The notes: generated by a model from the sequence alone, not told the origin. Positions 42,228-52,631 are shown, counted from the stretch's first letter. The stretch is 64,000 bases of DNA from Armillaria gallica (GCA_037576215.1 JBANDB010000001.1:4836001-4900000); one strand, 5' to 3'. A program made the numbers and translations.

Positions 42228-43730
42228 TCAAGATAGGCTCCACAGGTAAAAATGGTCCCCAAGTGGTGGACTCCACTTTTCGAACCGCATCTCAAAGTCG
42301 TCCCCACTGAGAGCTCGCATATCCTCTTCTAGGTAATACTTATTCTGATTCCTTTCGTCCTGAAACTGAACCCCGATCAATTTCAGCGGTCCTGCATCAC
42401 GGCGGGAGCGCGTTATGCGGAGTATCGTAGTACACTCGCCCTCTGAAGGCTGTGAAATACACAGAATGAGTTGGTGTAGATTAGGTAAGACAGAGGGAGA
42501 GGTGAGAGCCTCGACAATGCCATTGATCATTCGTGGAGGAAGGTCAAGTTTGAGGCAAGAAATGGTAGAACACGCTTCCAATGCGAACAGTCCACTAGGT
42601 GTGCCTGATGCGAATATTGCCTTGCTGACGCTCAAACTCTGGAGATGACATTTCGACCGATGGAGGAAACGGGTAATAGAGTCTTGTGGGGACTCAAAAG
42701 AGAGTGGCTGAAATCGTTTTTGGACATGGTCAATGGTCAAACTGCTGAGGAGAGGTGCAGATAAGACGTTGAGGATGTCGGCGTCCATAACAAAAAGGTG
42801 ACTAAGCTGTGCCACTGTAACCACCGGCGCCTCCTTTGCGGCCAGCCGCATCCAAAGGTGGCACCTTTTGAGCTTAGGTAGTTGGGAAAGAAGGTTTAAA
42901 TCTTCTGGACAAGTGATAGAACCAGAAAAATGGGTTACCCCGGGCGGTAACCTTATCCGACTGATCCCAAGTCCGTGAAGACACGCATGCCATAGCTGCG
43001 GAGCACCCAATAACACATCCGAGTGATAATCAGAGTCAAAGGGCTCAAGAATATGAATGTCAATTCTCTGCAGAACTGGAAAGTGCGAGATAGATTCCAA
43101 GTGGCGCATATGATGCTTGGCGTTAATACGCAGGTTCTGCCACCGGTGGCAGGATTGAACAAGCAGAGACATAATTTCTTCGTCCTGTGTCGGTACAGTG
43201 CATTCGACATGCAGATTGAGAAGATGCTCGCCCGTGTGCTTGAGATATGTCTGCAATATGTCCAGAGCGTAGGTGGTGAAAGGCCCGCGCACGACAAGCT
43301 TCTGGGCCCAGGACACTGGCGAGCTATGCAACGTATCCCTCCAGAGCCCACAGACATGACCCAATACCCAAAGTGGCCCGGCAACATTTAAACTATCACG
43401 AGGTGGGTATGTCCACCATGAGTCGCAAACATAATGGAAGATTTCGATGAGAATATCGCGGGGGAGACGACGAATGGGGGCATAGATTGATTTGCGATTT
43501 TCGAGAGATTTCAGGACTGCACTTTGACGTAACTGGATCTCTCGAAGTTGGACAACATACAAGGATTGCAGCTGCTCCAACTCGACAATTTCAGCGTTGA
43601 GCAAGGCATGGTCAGAGTCGAGCAATGGTCGTGACCCGCGTAGAATTTGTGAGACCAGGCTGTCGGAACTGTTGGTATTTTGTAGCTGTGGCTGTGGCCC
43701 GGAAACGAATCCACAGTTGCAGCACGACAT
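42228..43730 (-). CDS. F-box/leucine-rich repeat protein (array unit 4)
   Basis: 500 residues. Start MSCCNCGFVSGPQPQ, with an extra Cys at position 4. The linker after the F-box is shortened (DSWWTYPPRDSLNVAGPLWV), and the leucine-rich part contains an inserted KRFQPLSFESPQDS stretch. The C-terminal motif is DDFEMRFEKWSPP. It is the most diverged of the four array genes but has no stop or frameshift. Confidence 0.88.
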   Translation of the reverse strand: MSCCNCGFVSGPQPQLQNTNSSDSLVSQILRGSRPLLDSDHALLNAEIVELEQLQSLYVVQLREIQLRQSAVLKSLENRKSIYAPIRRLPRDILIEIFHYVCDSWWTYPPRDSLNVAGPLWVLGHVCGLWRDTLHSSPVSWAQKLVVRGPFTTYALDILQTYLKHTGEHLLNLHVECTVPTQDEEIMSLLVQSCHRWQNLRINAKHHMRHLESISHFPVLQRIDIHILEPFDSDYHSDVLLGAPQLWHACLHGLGISRIRLPPGVTHFSGSITCPEDLNLLSQLPKLKRCHLWMRLAAKEAPVVTVAQLSHLFVMDADILNVLSAPLLSSLTIDHVQKRFQPLSFESPQDSITRFLHRSKCHLQSLSVSKAIFASGTPSGLFALEACSTISCLKLDLPPRMINGIVEALTSPSVLPNLHQLILCISQPSEGECTTILRITRSRRDAGPLKLIGVQFQDERNQNKYYLEEDMRALSGDDFEMRFEKWSPPLGDHFYLWSLS

Positions 43731-43999
43731 GAAGGGAAAAGGCAAGAATTTACTCCCACGTGGTATCTCTCTGTCTCTACACTCATCACTGCCAGCTCTG
43801 AACTGACTTGTCGCTGCTGTCTGTTCGTTTCCTTTTCTGCATTATTCTTTTTTATTGGCCTTGCATTTCTTCTTTCATGAAATCGTTGTCTGGCGCCAAA
43901 GCTGGAGAGGAATTGAACGGGAATTCTTGAGGAACACCACTGAATCACGCCTTCTCATTGGATTGTGGGTCGCGACACAGTACTGGTCAGCAACGATGT

Positions 44000-44420
44000 A
44001 TGGGTGAGTGACTCCTTGTATCTTGACTACTTTCTTTAACATTCATTCAGATGCCGCTACTATCTCCCAGTTGCTATCCCGGCATTCAACCCAACAAACC
44101 TTCATTTTCTGTCTCGTTCTCCTCCAACAGTCTCCAATATTATCTCTCTTCTGCAATACAAACCATCTCGGACCACAGAAAGAAATTTTTCGCAGACAGC
44201 CAGGTCTGGCGCCGAGAAGCAGCTCCCTTGGTCGTCTGCAAGCAGGAACTTGTAACCTACGCTTGGGCGGTCAGGTCTCTGGTGGAAGCGAAGAGAGGCG
44301 ACGAGTTTAGACTTCGTCGCGTGAATGGGATACGCGTTTTCGCTGGCGAGTAATCTTTTCGACATTTTCTGCTCGTCGTCCTCATATTTTATCTGGATAG
44401 ACACGACCCCGAAGAAGAGT
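44000..44420. repeat. dispersed block upstream of F-box gene, unit 4
   Basis: Copy of 39110-39530. Beyond it, 44780-45300 resembles 56640-57030 (CATCATTTCGTGGAGGTAG, then GAGCTC, and a CTGTC.T.TGCAAACCG string), so the block and its neighbour travelled together. Confidence 0.65.
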
Positions 44421-45608
44421 TTTCCCAGGCCGCTCTAAGAAGCATACAGCGTTCTCCAGTCCATTTTTGAAAGGCATTCTGCTACCACCGCCGTCTCTCG
44501 CCCTGCTACTTCCCCATCATGGAAGAAATCAAATCTCAAGCGATGTACCACCGCCATCGAGCTACAATCCATGTTCCCCCCGGTGACTAGCTCAAACATA
44601 CGCGCGTCGTACGATACGACACGGCGGTCCACATCTCTCCCGTTACTTGGTCGTGGAGATAGGGCCGGCTGGTCCCTTATTTGCACGAATGGGACACGAA
44701 GCTCATCGCCAGTAAGTAATCTGTTAGCCATTTTCTCCTTGCTGTTCTCACAGACTATCCAGTTCCACGCTACCACGGCAGGATAATGACATGCCCGTAT
44801 CCATCGTCATGGAGAGCGAATATCCCGACACTCCTCATTAAACTCGGTAGCCCCTCGACCTCATCATATCTTGTCTTTGCGATGACACCTAACCTTCTTG
44901 CATGGAGGATTCTGCTTCGTCGGTTGCACTTGCTTTCATTGCCGCCGCGACAGCAGGGCGGATAGAGATCAACGCTTCTACGGAGTACATGCTTCTTCAA
45001 CCTACACGTACGCACTCGTAATGACGAGAAACGACCCCGGCGGAGGATTCTGGGTCATCTCTGGCTTTCCTGATTCGTTATCGATGTAGGGCACTGGTAA
45101 AACATCATTTCGTGGAGGTAGCCGTAGAGCTCAATTTTATCACATAATCCCTTCGCCTTTGGGACATCAGTATAGTTGCTGATCGCACTCTGTCATCTGC
45201 AAACCGGCATGCTCATCTACAAGTATTCCGTGTCTCACAGTTTCACGTATACAGAGGTGCAAACGAAGCAAACCCGAGCTGCGTTAGGAGATATTTCAGC
45301 CGCATATTCTGGGGGAACATGTTTGGCCGACGATCCAATTGCCATTCCCCTCCTCCCATATACAACACCAACATGTTGACCGCTGCATTTCGACCTTGCT
45401 TAGCATCCCATATGAACTCAAATTTAGAGTCAATATCTGTGACGGGTCGTCGTTAGTACCCTGTGCTCGTCGTCTGCTTCCTTTCGCCCCAGGTTTGGAT
45501 TTGCACCCGGTTTCTTTTCGGCGCACATGTCAACAAGATATAGTGCCTGTCCCCAGTTGTTGCTCTTGCACGCGGGCTCCTGTCTTCTGTGGCGTCCAGC
45601 GCCTTAAC
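44421..45608. other. insertion-like stretch inside unit 4
   Basis: Contains decayed repeat sequence shared with 56600-57100 and no convincing gene. It partly accounts for the greater distance between the F-box gene and microprotein gene of unit 4. Confidence 0.4.
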
Positions 45609-45704
45609 GGGTCGGTGGCGTAGCTGGTTATCGCATCTGTCTAACATTCATGGACAATTTGAAGTCTACACAGAAGGTCCTCAGTTCGAACCTGGGCCGA
45701 CTCA
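45609..45704 (+). tRNA. tRNA-Val(AAC) with 22-nt intron
   Basis: Acceptor strands GGGTCGG and CCGACTC pair fully (one G-T), discriminator A. D-arm GCGTAGCTGGTTATCGC, anticodon stem TCTGT/ACAGA, loop CTAACA + C with anticodon AAC. The intron starts one base after the anticodon, the normal eukaryotic position. T-arm CTCAG-TTCGAAC-CTGGG. Box A- and B-like sequences are intact. Confidence 0.88.
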
Positions 45705-46124
45705 TGGACGTACTTTTTTACATCCACTGTATGGAAATATTTTTTGCCAACCGGTTAATGGTAATTGTAGCTTAGTAGTTACTTAGAAGTTTAGTAGTAC
45801 TTTTGTCAGTCCTGACTCCTGATCCCTGAACCCTAAGTTGTTCACCTTTGATTAGGAGTTAGCACTTTGGAGACGGAGAAGTGAGTTACGTAGGACCCCT
45901 CACTACCAGAGTGCGGAGCGTGGACGCGGAGTCATGCATTAGATTTATAAAAACTACACAAAAAACATTGCTCTGAAGCCACAACTCCCCGTCGCTAAAT
46001 CCGGGTGCGTGCATGGAAAACGTCGCGGGATGGAAGAGAAAAAAGGCGTCACTCGGGAGCAGAGCATCAGGGCACTAGTCCAGTGTGAGGCAGAAAACAA
46101 ATGAGATTACAACAAACACTATGA
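45705..46124. other. repeat-rich spacer
   Basis: 45857-45960 resembles 48265-48365 (GAGACGGAG.AGTGAG and GACGCGGA.GTCAT.CATTAGA). 46020-46124 resembles 49205-49350. No gene. Confidence 0.5.
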
Positions 46125-46182
46125 TGAGTCGACTCAGATTCGAACTGAGGACAGATACGGCAACCAACTTCGCCATCGACGT
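46125..46182 (-). pseudogene. tRNA-Val relic
   Basis: Minus strand carries GTCGATGGCGAAGTTGGTTG at the 5' side and CCTCAGTTCGAATCTGAGTC, then GACTCA at the 3' side, with the anticodon arm and intron lost. Not a functional tRNA. Confidence 0.65.
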
Positions 46183-46369
46183 ATACGGTCATGGTTATGA
46201 GCGTCCGGATCCATGGATAAAGAAATTGGACTTCACGCGCGGGATCCTGCTAGACGCAAAAATGGAGGAAGGTAAGGAAAGACACAGAAGGCGAGAGGTA
46301 CACAGTCAACGCGAGGCCTGAACAAGAGATCCAAATTCCCGACTTACTCGTCAAAGAATCATAACAATG

Positions 46370-47816
46370 AGCTTGTTAGAATGAGCCGAGATAAAACGTC
46401 CAAATTTCCGGAGAACTACACCCCGGAAGAATCGAACTCCACGCCAAAGCATCAGACCCATTTATCCGCGAGTGTGGAAGCGCCCTTGGCAAAAACGTCG
46501 TGTAAAAAAGGAACATGGCGTCTCGAAAGAGATGCCCTTGAGATGGCGACGCAATGTATAGAGAATGACTTGGAAGCTAGTGGATTATGTATTATATTTA
46601 CAACAAAGGAACCACTATACAGTACACGCAGCTCTCGACGCCAAAGGGTCCCCACTGCATACATCCTCTCTGCAATAGACGAATCGATCTCCCATGCACC
46701 GCCCAATAAGCAAGCATCGGATCCCTCTATCCGCACGTTGTCGTCCTAGCAGAACTGAATATAGGGCGGGACTAGCTCGAGAGCAGACTCGATGGGGACT
46801 GCTATCTTTCGAACAGCGAGGGATGCCAGTAACCAAGTACTGCACCATGAGGAGACCGGGGGTGCGCGGGAGGAGCGGCAAGTGGTAGTTGCCAGGTCGA
46901 GGTGTAATGACGACTAGCAAAAGCTTTCGTTAACCGCTCGAAAGTTACCTCCCGTCGAGGTCCAGTTTGCATGTTCGAACTAGGGAAGTAGGGACGGGCG
47001 TGTTCCAGTAGGACCTGCACATTGTGGTGAAATGGCCTAGGGTCGCGTTATACTCGACATCAACGTGGGCGAGGACTGTAAGGCCTTCGTTCTGCCGATA
47101 TTGATCTGCTTGTAACGTAAGCCGCGAACACGAGCACGCAGGCTTTGGAGGGCAGATGACGCTCGGGAGCAGAAACGAACAGCCAATCTCCTGATGCTCG
47201 TGCTCCAGAGCAAACAGTTCCCACTTGTCACCGAGGTCCGTCAAGGAAGGAGATCGTAGGAGGAGTGTGTCGCGTACGTGATGATAGCGAAGAAGCAAAC
47301 CTGGCTGAGTGGTCTATGAGAGGAGAATCGTGGTAACCCACCAAACTTGCTCGCACCACAGCGTCGACAACAATACCCTCGCTCTTAGGATTCGGTCCTT
47401 CTCATGACGATGTAGTGTATAAGCAGTGGAGGGAGAAGCGAGAAGAATACAGTAGTCCTGAGTTGGAACGTGGTGCGGGAGAGCAGAACACATCGGGAAA
47501 TGCCGCCCAAAGTCACTCTTACACCACCATGCTCTCAATCGCGGTAGAAATCCCCGACAGCTCCAATCCATACCTCCTCGAAACTTGGAACATGCGCGTT
47601 ACTGTTGATAAGATCTCAACTGCATAATCCCAGAATAACACTGATATTGGTATCTAAAAGGCGTATATGTCAACCAAGGACGACGAGAAGATTGTAACCG
47701 GTACGACTGTGCCCTGTTAATACCGTCAGCACAAGACCGACGAGCACGCCGGCAGACAAATCTCACCTCGAACGGACGACTACACGCCAACGCCATCTCC
47801 CATGCTCATACCACAT
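46370..47816. repeat. duplicated block, left copy
   Basis: Resembles 49770-51224: GTCGTC..GCAGAACTGAATAT, GCTCGATGGGGACTGC, GGCAGGCTTTGGAGGGCAGA and GTGGTCTATGAGAGGAGAAT recur in order. Each copy leads into a microprotein gene (copies 8 and 9), so a microprotein with its 3' flank was duplicated here without an F-box gene. Confidence 0.65.
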
Positions 47817-48051
47817 TTACTCACTGTAAACCACCAGTCAGCCCTCCGACGCGTCAACGCGAGCAATCCACTTACAGGAGCGACAAAGTGATATCACCGT
47901 TGACCTTGGCCTGGATGGCGATCTCCACCTCGAGGTTGAGGTCAAGGCGCAGCTTCACGGATGCGGGGGGTGCAGCGGCGCGTCCGACGACTTGTCCACC
48001 GAGGACAGAAAAAGATTGGGTAGGTGCGTATTGGGTTTGTGAGGCAGACAC
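47817..48051 (-). pseudogene. microprotein family copy 8, promoter and start codon lost
   Basis: Exon 1 would be 47876-48051, the intron 47824-47875, the last exon 47817-47823 (TGAGTAA), 60 residues. The start ATG is GTG (CAGTGTCTGCC where others have ATGTCTGCC), and the TATA box is mutated to TATCAAAG (48079-48086). The frame is otherwise open, and the core is unchanged at protein level. The N-terminal SERQ segment is missing, as in copy 10, its closest relative. Both hits to expression with an intact core suggest recent inactivation; initiation at GTG cannot be ruled out. Confidence 0.75.
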
Positions 48052-48519
48052 TGTTGTGGGAGGACGTTGAAGTGGGGGCTTTGATACGAGGACCAGAACG
48101 AGGAGAGGGGCGAGTCGTCGCGAATAGAAGACTAGAGAGGTCCGCGTTAAATTCCATGGGTTGTCGTTGCCTTATGTACGAAGCTCCCTAAAATGCGTTG
48201 CACGGGAACCCCTGGTGACGTTTCCTTTGCCTTGAACAAGTCCGCCTTGTTATCTGTGATCAGTCAAGGAGGAGACGGAGTAGTGAGCTCGAGAAGTTAC
48301 GTATGTCCCCCACCACCGGGAATGGTGAGGACGCGGAAGTCATACATTAGAGTTACAATGAGAAACACGTTCGGTCCAAGGTGAAGAGGTGATAAACCGG
48401 GTTACTCAGTCTTCGCCCCACGTAAGAGATGCGCTTTGGGATAAGTTTGAACTTGGAACTCAATGCCAGCCACGCATGGCCAATTTCCAAAAATCACAGT
48501 ATGTACACCAGGTCGATAT
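48052..48519. other. spacer
   Basis: 48060-48150 is the degraded promoter side of copy 8, including GCGACGACTCGCCCC (minus: GGGGCGAGTCGTCGC), a trace of the conserved upstream element. The remainder is repeat-like. Confidence 0.4.
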
Positions 48520-48575
48520 TGAGCCGGCCCAGGCTCGAACTGGGAATCAGCGACAAGCAGCTATGCCATCGACCC
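48520..48575 (-). pseudogene. tRNA-Val relic, internally deleted
   Basis: Minus strand keeps GGGTCGATGGCATAGCTG at the 5' end and CCCAGTTCGAGCCTGGGCCG at the 3' side, but the anticodon arm is missing (56 nt in all). Confidence 0.7.
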
Positions 48576-48934
48576 ACGAGTTGGGAGAGGTTCAGGCATT
48601 TAGAGAACATGTAATCTTCGCCCAAAGCATCACAACATGTAGCCTTCAATACGGACATAGCTATGAACGCACCTCATTGAGTAGACCCAGATTCCGACTA
48701 GAGATTGATGCAAGAAGCAACTTCGGGCCACTGACCTGAATCCAGGCGCGAACGGCAGCGATAGTAAGTGCGGACGCTGGACCATTCCCCGGGGCCCAAA
48801 ATTCGAATTGACAAGTTAGAAAGGTAAAAGAACTTGGAAGTTAGACGTTAGAACCCAAGTAACAACTTGAGTCTTGAGCTTGAATCTTGACAAGTTATCC
48901 GCTTGCTGAGCAAAACAGATTGAAAACATTAAGA

Positions 48935-49030
48935 TGAGTCAACCTAGGTTCGAACTGAGGACCTTCTGTGTAGATATGAACATAGATTCACATGTTAGAC
49001 AGATGCGATAACCAACTACGCCATCGACCC
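48935..49030 (-). tRNA. tRNA-Val(AAC) with 22-nt intron
   Basis: Same layout and length (96 nt) as the genes at 45609 and 52632. Acceptor strands GGGTCGA/TTGACTC pair with two wobble pairs; anticodon AAC in CTAACA + C. The T-stem CTCAG/CTAGG has one mismatch, so it may be weak or starting to decay. Confidence 0.75.
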
Positions 49031-49352
49031 AATAAAAAGTTAGATTCAAGACTTAAGATTGGCATTGTACTGGGGAAGGAAGGCTCGAGTGAGACGGGCT
49101 CACCACTGTCAAGGTATATCTGAAGACGACCCCCTGCAGCGATTAATCCGGAATAAGCTGGGTTCGTAGTCATGTAAAACGGTGATGTCTGCGATTCAAT
49201 TTAACTGAATGTTGCACGGGATGGAAGAGACAAAAAAGGGGGGAATTCGTTACTCGGAGTTGAAGTTCGAGCATTGACGAGCAGAGCATCAAGGGCACTG
49301 ATTGACTGTCGGAGTTCTGGTGTCCACGAGGCAGAAAAAGTATCGGTTCACA

Positions 49353-49398
49353 CTCAAAACCAGATTCGAGCTGAGGACAGGTGCGATAGCCATCGACG
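49353..49398 (-). pseudogene. tRNA-Val relic
   Basis: Minus strand fragment GTCGATGGCTATCGCACCTG followed by TCCTCAGCTCGAATCTGG; D-arm and anticodon loop are lost. Confidence 0.55.
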
Positions 49399-49769
49399 TG
49401 TACAGCAGAGCAGCGAGCTTGAAATACACCGCCATGGTTGTGAGCGTTACCAGTGCTTTGGCACCATGCCATTAATTCTCTCCCATACCTGCAGTCACAA
49501 AATCCATGGGCACCTTGTGGATAAAGAATTGGGACTCCACACTCGGGGTTTTTGCTAAGTGTCACTGGGAACTCGAAAGACGACACAAGAGCGGAAAGTA
49601 AGGAAAAGACGCAAAGTTCAAGCAACACGAGTTAGAATGGGGAGAGGACGAAGTGACGAGGGGAAGAGACCCACCAATTATCCCGATTCCCAACAAAGTA
49701 GTTCACATCCAAAACCTTTTAGCAGGTCTGAGATGCCTCTTGCTGAGAAAAGATCAGGCCACATACGAC

Positions 49770-51224
49770 CATTCTACGGATTACGCGCCGGGAGAGTCGA
49801 ACTCCATGCCAAAGCATCAGACCCGTTATCTGCAGCGTCACTGTAACGTTGTGGCAAACAAGCGGACCGCCTGACAGCGTAGAAATCTATACGGTGTCCC
49901 TTTCCATTTAGGCATCCCCTAGAATGTTGGGTAGGAGACGGAGTAGTACATCCATGTTGAGGCAATAAAAAGATGGGTCCACGAAGCTCCAGTTATCCAC
50001 AGGTGCGGATAATCATAATGGGTTATGTATTGGATATAGAAAAACACAAGCGCAGTACCACACGATAGAAAAAGGAGGAGGGCACGGCACTCTTCTATAA
50101 GTAAGGAAAGACTGAGGATTCCAACCGAGGACATACCGGGCACACAAAGAGAGGGATCGACGGAGCAAGCATACAAGGGAAGGAATCAAAAGAAGCCGCA
50201 TACATCCTCATTGCAGCACGCGAATCGATCCACCCTGCGCCTGGCATCGACGCCCTATAAGCATCAGATCCGTGTATCCACGAGCGTTGTCGTCTGCTGC
50301 AGAACTGAATATCAAAAGGACGGGAGCTGGCTCGATGGGGACTGCACAAACGCTGGCTCTCGTTCCAATTGCCATCTCTGAAACAATGGTTGCCGCGTTA
50401 TATTCATGCCGTCAACGTTCAACGTGGGCGGGAACTGTGAGGCCCTCGGTCTAGCTGTGTAAGCTTAACGAGTAGGCAGGCTTTGGAGGGCAGACCGTGC
50501 GCCTCCTAGTTTGGTTGTCCCCGAGACTTGCACGAAGGCAGTGGATTGCGAGGGAAAAGGAGACACGGAGCCTGGATCGTGGCTCACTGTAACGACGACT
50601 AGCGAATCTGTTGATACTCGCGCTCCAGAGCAAACAGCTCCCGATTTGCCATCGAGCTCTGGAGTCCGCGGTGGTCGTTGGGAGACTGGATAGCGGATGT
50701 GATGAACGCGCTGCTGGTATGCAAGCGAGGAAGCGAACCTGGCTGGGTGGTCTATGAGAGGAGAATCATGGTAACCCACCAGACTTGCTCGCTCTAAGGA
50801 TTTGGCTCACGACGATGTAATAGCAGTGGACGGAGAAGCGAGAATGTATAGTAGACCGAGTTGGAACGTGGTGCGGGAGAGAGAAACGCATCGGGAATTG
50901 CCGCCAAAAGTCACTCTTTCACTACCATAATCTCAGAAATCTCCGACAGCTCCCGCCGACGAACTTACCGCCTCGAAACTTGGAACACACGCCTCGTTGT
51001 TGGTAAAATCTCAATTGCATGATCCCAGAAAAACAATGACATTCGTATCAATAGATGTACAGACACTAATACACTGTCAACCAAGGACGACGAGAAGAAT
51101 GTAACCGGTACATGGCGGTGCCCTAATGAGCGTCAGCACGAAACAACCAAGCACGCCGGCAGACAAAGCTCACCTCGAACGGACGACTGCACGCCGAATC
51201 CATCTCCCTATGCGTTACGCGCAT
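49770..51224. repeat. duplicated block, right copy
   Basis: Counterpart of 46370-47816. The part 50820-51220 also matches the microprotein 3' flanks of the array units (GTGCGGGAGAGAGAAACGCATC-like and CCGACAGCTCC strings). Confidence 0.65.
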
Positions 51225-51470
51225 TTACTCACTGCAATCACTAGTCAGCCCTCCGACACGCCGACACGAGCAATCTACTTACAGGAGGGACAAGGCGATG
51301 TCACCGTTGACCTTTGCCTGGATGGCAATCTCGACCTCGAGGTTAAGGTCAAGGCGCAACTTCAAAGCTGCAGGAGGGGCAACAGCCTGGCGCTCAGAGC
51401 GGCCGACGACTTGTCCACCGAGGACAGAGGAAGACTGGGTAGGTGCGAATTGGGTTTGTGGGGCAGACAT
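51225..51470 (-). CDS. 64-residue microprotein, family copy 9
   Basis: Exon 1 is 51283-51470, the intron 51232-51282 (GTAAGT...TTGCAG), the last exon 51225-51231 (TGAGTAA). The start at 51470 is preferred to upstream in-frame codons because MSAPQTQFAP is conserved. One core change: Thr59 is retained but Ile58 is replaced by Ala (GDIALSLL reading: Thr to Ala at the following position), the only core residue altered. TATA box 51506-51514. The conserved upstream element of copies 4-7 and 10 is absent. Confidence 0.82.
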
Positions 51471-51505
51471 TGTGATGCTGAAGAAAAACACTCGACGAGC
51501 TGCGT

Positions 51506-51514
51506 CTTTTTATA
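51506..51514 (-). promoter_or_regulatory. TATA box of microprotein copy 9
   Basis: TATAAAAAG on the minus strand, 36 nt before the ATG at 51470. Confidence 0.65.
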
Positions 51515-51994
51515 TCTACCGTTGCGGGGTACTCGGTGGCTTGGGTGTAGAACATTGTTCACCCGGGAAAGCTCGTGTAACCATTGATATTGATATTTCA
51601 TTTGAATATACATGGAAGTTTGTAGCTTTGCCTCGTTGACGGGAAATTTTCTGATGTAGTAGGACTAATGAATACATCCGTGGGAACCCAAGAGTCGAGC
51701 CTCTCTCTCTTCCTCCCATGATACATGACCACTTCAAGTTTTTTTTTCTCGAAGGCACCCTACTTCTAGGCTGATTACGACAAGGCCTGCCTGCCAGTTC
51801 CCGTTCGTCGCTCCACGTTCCACCTCCAAATGGAGAAGAAGAACCTGCCCGTACGCATCGTCCCCGCCTGAGACTAATCACAAGGTGACCCAAGAGGTAC
51901 CCGGGTGTTCGCACTTAGTACATGTTTGACAATGACAACCCAGGAAATTTAACCCGGACCTCTCTACTTAGTCTTCTCTTCTCATCCAATATAC
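51515..51994. other. divergent intergenic region of copies 9 and 10
   Basis: Copies 9 (-) and 10 (+) are transcribed away from each other. No gene lies between; an A/T tract (TTTTTTTTCTC) is near 51740. Confidence 0.5.
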
Positions 51995-52052
51995 GACGAC
52001 GAGGCACCCGAGTTGCTAAATGCACCATGGCGCAATCCATAACGTTGCTCTC
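51995..52052 (+). promoter_or_regulatory. conserved upstream element of microprotein copy 10
   Basis: ACGACGAGGCACCCGAGTTG, then CACCATGGCGCAATCCATAA, then CGTTGCTCTCG, as in copies 5-7 but on the plus strand, 115 nt before the ATG. Confidence 0.6.
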
Positions 52053-52123
52053 GCCCCTCTCCTCGTTCTGGCAGCCGTGTACCTACCTACCTCGTATGGC
52101 GCAATCGTACCGTACCGTCTTCG

Positions 52124-52130
52124 TATAAAA
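52124..52130 (+). promoter_or_regulatory. TATA box of microprotein copy 10
   Basis: TATAAAA, 44 nt before the ATG at 52168. Confidence 0.7.
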
Positions 52131-52167
52131 CCCCCCATCCCAGCACTCCTCCCTCCTCAACACAACA

Positions 52168-52412
52168 ATGTCTGCCCCACAAACCCAGTTCGCACCTGCC
52201 GAATCCTCCTCCGTCCTCGGTGGACAGATCGTCGGCCGCTCCCAGCGCGCCGCTGCACCCCCAGCATCCGTGAAGCTCCGCCTTGACCTCAACCTCGAGG
52301 TCGAGATCGCCATCCAGGCTAAGGTCAACGGTGACATCACCTTGTCCCTCCTGTGAGTTGGTCCTCGTCGTGTGGTAGGTGTCCGGCTGACTGTTTGGTT
52401 CACAGCGAGTAA
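52168..52412 (+). CDS. 63-residue microprotein, family copy 10
   Basis: Exon 1 is 52168-52352, the intron 52353-52405 (GTGAGT...CACAG), the last exon 52406-52412 (CGAGTAA). The middle reads GRSQRAAAPPASVKLRL, one residue shorter than GRSERQAVAPPAALKLRL; copy 8 shares the AAAPPASV wording. Core identical. The 3' flank has CCATACCAATATCAATGTCA near 52565, a diverged transcript-end string. Confidence 0.86.
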
Positions 52413-52631
52413 ATGTGCGACGCGCATGCAGAGAGGGTTTGAGGACTGTGGTCGGCGCGTTCTGGTGAGGTTTGGTTCGTTGAGTTGGCGGTCCGTGCTA
52501 ACGTGTATCTGCTTAGCGTAGACCATTCCTCTGCCCCTTTGTCGATGCTGTATCAGTGTAGTCCATACCAATATCAATGTCATTGCGTGTGAATAGTTTT
52601 TGTGTATGGTGCACAGAAAGTGAAATATACT

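Larger units (their letters stand above)
26500..48120 (-). repeat. tandem segmental array of F-box + microprotein units
   Basis: Four units in the same order and orientation. Each holds a flank block of about 1.3 kb, an F-box gene, a 1.6-1.9 kb block and a microprotein gene with its promoter. F-box start codons lie at 29201, 33878, 38873 and 43730 (spacings 4677, 4995, 4857). Microprotein starts lie at 31074, 36059, 40922 and 48051. Unit 4 is lengthened by about 2 kb of extra sequence between its two genes. Intergenic DNA is recognisably similar across units, so whole segments were copied, not just genes. Confidence 0.85.

Noticed and set aside
26500..48120. CRISPR array or satellite as the cause of the periodicity
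   Set aside because: The period is about 4.9 kb and contains intact intron-bearing eukaryotic genes; there are no short direct repeats with unique spacers.
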